Of a stretch of DNA of 64,000 bases, positions 60,364 through 64,000 are shown piece after piece. This stretch comes from Pomphorhynchus laevis (Eukaryota > Acanthocephala > Palaeacanthocephala > Echinorhynchida > Pomphorhynchidae): positions 124,001 through 188,000 of the forward strand of contig WNNJ02002652.1 of the NCBI GenBank assembly GCA_012934845.2, in the 5' to 3' direction. A model generated the notes under the pieces. It had not been told where the DNA came from. It saw only the letters and a list, made by a program, of their open reading frames with translations, and did not search any database. The position numbers and the translations under genes are program-made. Numbering within the stretch: position 1 is the first letter of the stretch; each line of letters begins with the position of its first letter.

Positions 60364-61907
60364 AATTACCATATAAATAATAAAATTTATCTTTAATCAT
60401 TTATTTTTATATGGTTCAAAACTCGAAGAAAATATATTTTACTGAAAAAATGTAAAATAAAAAACATACAATGTACAATGATGATTTGTCCAATGATAAG
60501 GATTATGATAAGGATCAAATGATAAGGATAATTATTGTCCAATAATCACAAAAATTAAACCATCAAGTAAATATAACTAAGAACAATTATTAAATTTTTT
60601 TAAATGAAATATATTTAAATTTTAAGTTGCTTACACTATTTTCTATTCTATTGTATAATTTTTTTAAAATGAAAGCCACAGAATGTCGTATTGTAAATTC
60701 AAAATTAATGTTCGTTTTTTTCGTATTATAATCATAGGATAAAAACAAAGGAAACGTCATGTATTCTTAAATCCTAAAACAGTGGGAAATTCATCGATTT
60801 CAAGGATGTACTAAGTCGTCCTATTTCAGTTCAGGTTTCTAAAACAAATGTCAAATCTCTTTAGACAATATAATGCTCATAATAAAAAAAATAAAAATTA
60901 GTAGTTAGGGCAAATGTAAAAATATTATATTCACTTTATTAAAATCGAATATCTAGTGCGCTTATTCTCACCAAATAAACAATTTTATTCTCATTAAATT
61001 TATGCAGAAACCGAAAAGAAAGTATATGACCAGTTTAAGACAATTTGCTGATTTGTGGATAATAAGGTATCTACGATAATTGCGATGATAAAGAAATGTG
61101 CAATAACACGCTAATAACACTATAATTTTCTCTTTAAGAAAGATTATAAAAATTTTATAATAAAATATTTAAATTATTTAAATTAATAATTTAAATTTTG
61201 TTGTAAATGTAGGTGACCATTTTAAATAATTAATATTATCATATTATCATATTATTAAATAATTAATAATTTAATATTTAATAAAAACCGTTAATAATTT
61301 CTTTTGATTTGATCGTTATTTAAAGTAACAATATGGTATTCTTCATGCGTTTCGTATTGCTACCTATTACATAAATCATCAACAAAGCCTCAGAAATCTA
61401 TAATACTATAATCTATAGTATTCTTCGTGATAATAAGATTATGATATAATCTTTCATATTCCATCGCACTTGCCGGTCTTCAATACTTCTTTCACGTAAG
61501 CATTATTGTATATCATTTTTAGTTTCTAAAAATTATTATTATACTGAGTGACTAAATAAGAGTAATTTTATTTAAAAGGTGGTAAAATCAAAAACCCCTT
61601 TTTAAATCCTATAAGGTTTTAAAGCTTTTTATAACTTTTTTTTATAACTATGGATAAAATTTAAATAAATTTTAGATAAATAAATTTTCAGAATATAAAT
61701 ACGTACGATTTTAGTACGCTTTATTCGTACTTCATAAGTACTTCATAAAGCGTACTTCATAAAGCGTACTTCATAAAGCGTACTTTATTCGTACTTCATA
61801 AAGCGTACTTCATAAATATATGGATAAAATTGTATGAATAGAATCTTTAAATATATAAATCAAAACTATTTAAAGGTAGGATATAATATTTAAACAAATA
61901 AAAGGTG
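60364..61907. other. AT-rich spacer
   Basis: The first 130 bases are the right half of the pre-insertion site, matching 56,428-56,555. The rest is AT-rich with no gene except the repeat at 61,720-61,815. Confidence 0.5.
61720..61815. repeat. 15-bp tandem repeat (CGTACTTCATAAAG)
   Basis: Five or six imperfect units of AGCGTACTTCATAA, alternating with TTTATTCGTACTTCATAA. Each unit is partly palindromic (TACGAATAAAG against CTTTATTCGTA). No coding role is apparent. Confidence 0.75.
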
Positions 61908-62140
61908 TTCCAATGGGTGGTAATAGTAGCCTAATTATAGCTGACTTGTTTTTAAGCTTTATAGAATATGAATTTGTTCATAACTGTGTAAAAACTAAAT
62001 CTAAATTATATAAATATATGAAATATATGTTTCGATACATTGATGATATATGTGTATTTAACTATATCAATTTTTATTCAATAACCGAACAAATGTATCC
62101 AGGTAGCCTCATTCTTAACAATATATATCTCGTATAAATC
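61908..62140 (+). pseudogene. Penelope-like reverse transcriptase fragment
   Basis: Starting at GTTCCAATGGGTGG, the frame reads GVPMGGNSSLIIADLFLSFI, then EYEFVHNC, YMFRYIDDICVFN and MYPGSLILN. This is the G-x-P-M-G...A-D-L box followed by the R-Y-I-D-D active site, as in Penelope-like elements whose motif is GIPMGTN. The active-site YIDD is intact, but only about 75 residues remain. It differs in style from the Penelope pieces at 23.8 and 45.4 kb (GVAMGTPVAP), so at least two Penelope lineages are present. Confidence 0.65.
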
Positions 62141-62169
62141 AAAAACAGCAAGAAATACATAACATTAAT

Positions 62170-64000
62170 CTCACAGACTAAAATCTACAAGTTTTTGCTC
62201 AAATCCACTGTCGGAATTTTGCATTAACTTCTTTCATTGATCCTTGTATATTGATCGTCGGGCAAGCCAAAATGTGTTCTCCGGTTTGAATAACGCCGCA
62301 GTCGCAGTTTGGGGATGTTATAAGACCGGCTTTGAAAAGAAAACCTCTGTATCGACCGTATCAGGAACGGAGCCTGTTTAGCTGTACCCAGTGTGAACGG
62401 GTCAAATCGTTACCGATCGGAGATAGTGACACATTAGGAACGAACCTGCGTAGTTGGGATGTTGACTTCTCCCATCTTTGTTGCCACCTTTTACATACAA
62501 GCTCATCAATTCCATTCGTGTTGATAAGATTGAACAGAGTTCTGACACGTCTGCTGAACGGATGTCGTGATTTAAGGCGGGGTTTGACAACAGGGATTGG
62601 TAGGGTGTTCAAGGATCGGCTTGCTGAGACACAGATTGCGTCCCGCCTTATATCGGCTGGTGTATACCTGATAACACTGGAAGTAAGTCGATTGGTGTTG
62701 GCCTTATTGCTCCACTGATTAATCTCATTGCCTCGTTGGGACTTACGTCAACTTTCTTAACATGTTTGCTTCCAGACCATACCGGGGCCGCGTATTCAGC
62801 AGCCGAGTAACATAGGGCCAATACAGACGTTCGCAGTGTATGGAAGCTTGAACCCCAATTGATTCCGGCCAGACGGCGAGTAATATTGCAGCGTGACCGC
62901 ACCTTTCCCGAGATATATTCAATGTGTTGCCTGTAGGAGAATGTGCGATCAAGGGTGACTCCGAGATACGTTGGATGCTTCACATTAGGCAATCTGGTTC
63001 CGTCAAGAGATACAGTCAATGTAGCATCAACTTGGTGATTATTGAGATGAAATAAAGATACTACCGTCTTATCAATATTACGTCGAAGATGCCACTTTTT
63101 GAAACATCCGGATAATATACTTATGTCGGCAGAGAGTGTTTTGCTGAGTGGAGCGATTTTGTGGCCAGTTGATAGAATTGCCATGTCATCCGCATATATG
63201 TATTTTTCGCTGATGTCAGTGGTATATCTGAGGTGTATAGGTTGAACAGCAGAGGGGAAAGTACTGATCCCCGCGGTAGGCCGTTATTGAGTCTGCGCGC
63301 TCTTGAAAGTTTACCACCCAACTGAACCAGCAATCGACGGTTTGAGAAGATGTCAATGATCAAACGGATCATATGGGCGAAGGTAGGCACTGTAAAAGTT
63401 TATACGTGAGCCTATTAATCCAAACCGTATCGTAAGCTGCAGAAAGGTCGATAAACACTGCGCCTGCTTTTTCATTGCGTTCAAATGCACACTCAATGTC
63501 TTCATCAGTGAAATTATTTGGTCAACTGTGGATCTCCCCTTGCGGAAACTGGCTCTCTCATTTGAAAGACAAATGTCTATATATGGAGAAATTCTCTTCA
63601 ATATAACTCGTTCAAACACCTTGAGGGTTACGCTGAGCAAGCTAATAGGTCTATAACTACCCGGATTGTTAGCAAACTTGTTCGGTTTTTTAATTGCGAT
63701 AACAGTTGAGACATGCCATTGTTTAGGGATGCGTTGTTGCTTCATGCACGATGACATATAAAGTGCAAGCCATATAAGTGCAGATTTCGGTAAGTTTGCC
63801 AATAATTCAGGATGAATTCGATCAGGTTCTAGTGCTCTGTTTAGTTTTAGACTATTCAGAGCTTCTGATATTTCTTCTTGCAATATATCACTCGAACTTT
63901 CGGGTGAGATCGGGCATTTTTTTCCAGAGTGATTTCGTATCGTGTATGACTTTTCGATCAGCACTTTTGGAGGTATTACAAGGTTTAGAGAGCAAAGCAA
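62170..64000 (-). pseudogene. Jockey-like LINE reverse transcriptase, runs off the window
   Basis: From 64,000 downward: SSDILQEEISEALNSLKLNR, EPDRIHPELLANLPKSA, then PGSYRPISLLSVTLKVFERV (fingers), ERASFRKGRSTVDQI, and in other frames ARRLNNGLPRGSVLSPLLFN (B box, usually LPQGSVL) and AKNTYMRMTWQFYQLA, where the YADD box is corrupted. The frame 62,648-63,184 holds KWHLRRNIDKTVVSLFHLNN, HPTYLGVTLDRTFSYRQHIE and ALCYSAAEYAAPVWSGSKHV, the thumb and connection. LNRLRSGIGRYRGFLFKAGL, CDCG and GEHILACP near 62.2-62.4 kb form the C-terminal zinc-like end. About four or five frame changes occur. The 5' half lies beyond the window. The style matches a Jockey-superfamily group common in arachnids and cnidarians. 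Confidence 0.75.

Noticed and set aside
1-64000. tRNA, rRNA or other structured RNA genes
   Set aside because: Reading both strands for tRNA B-box-like GGTTCGAATCC and for rRNA core phrases gave nothing convincing; a tRNA or covariance-model scan was not possible here.

Overview
The window looks like AT-rich intergenic DNA from an invertebrate animal, built almost entirely of decayed retrotransposons, small inverted-repeat elements and tandem arrays. I found no intact host gene, no tRNA or rRNA gene and no CRISPR array. An animal source fits the element mix: LINEs with a C-terminal restriction-like endonuclease of a type common in invertebrates, L2/CR1-like and Jockey-like LINEs, and Penelope-like elements with GIY-YIG nucleases. 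A broken copy of a PTPN1/PTPN2-type protein tyrosine phosphatase agrees with this. The phylum cannot be fixed from the sequence alone.

Layout. 1-2.7 kb: AT-rich DNA with a hairpin element and the left arm of a 1.2-kb inverted repeat. 2.7-4.5 kb: two LINE fragments. 4.9-8 kb: decayed endonuclease-type LINE ('family A'). 8.4-12.4 kb: L2-like LINE, minus strand. 12.4-17 kb: AT-rich spacer with a Penelope remnant. 17.0-23.0 kb: a 5.9-kb satellite of a 13-bp unit. 23-26.7 kb: family A and Penelope fragments. 26.75-27.36 kb: a short array of the same satellite in the opposite orientation. 27.4-29.8 kb: a second L2-like LINE cut by that array. 29.9-37.1 kb: four family A pieces plus a foldback element. 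37.1-40.6 kb: AT-rich repeats. 40.6-43.1 kb: family A copy. 43.5-44.7 kb: right arm of the long inverted repeat. 45-46 kb: Penelope reverse transcriptase. 46.3-47.6 kb: phosphatase pseudogene. 47.8-49.1 kb: LINE of a different endonuclease-bearing family. 49-51.6 kb: 12-bp minisatellite and a Ty3/gypsy fossil. 51.7-53.2 kb: two copies of a MITE-containing repeat. 53.3-54.6 kb: a short LINE insertion inside a gag-like fossil. 55.0-55.5 kb: L2-like fragment. 57.1-60.4 kb: a complete family A LINE with target-site duplication. 61.9-64 kb: Penelope-like and Jockey-like remnants.

The most interesting signal is a short cysteine-rich N-terminal cassette found six times, at the 5' ends of two unrelated LINE types: the restriction-like-endonuclease family A and the apurinic-endonuclease L2-like family. 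Other notable signals are a shared 18-base 3'-end sequence in seven family A copies, one family A element bounded by a 17-bp target-site duplication with a paralogous empty site nearby, and a satellite whose plus strand is free of stop codons in all three frames. All homology calls come from reading the translations by eye; no database search was run.
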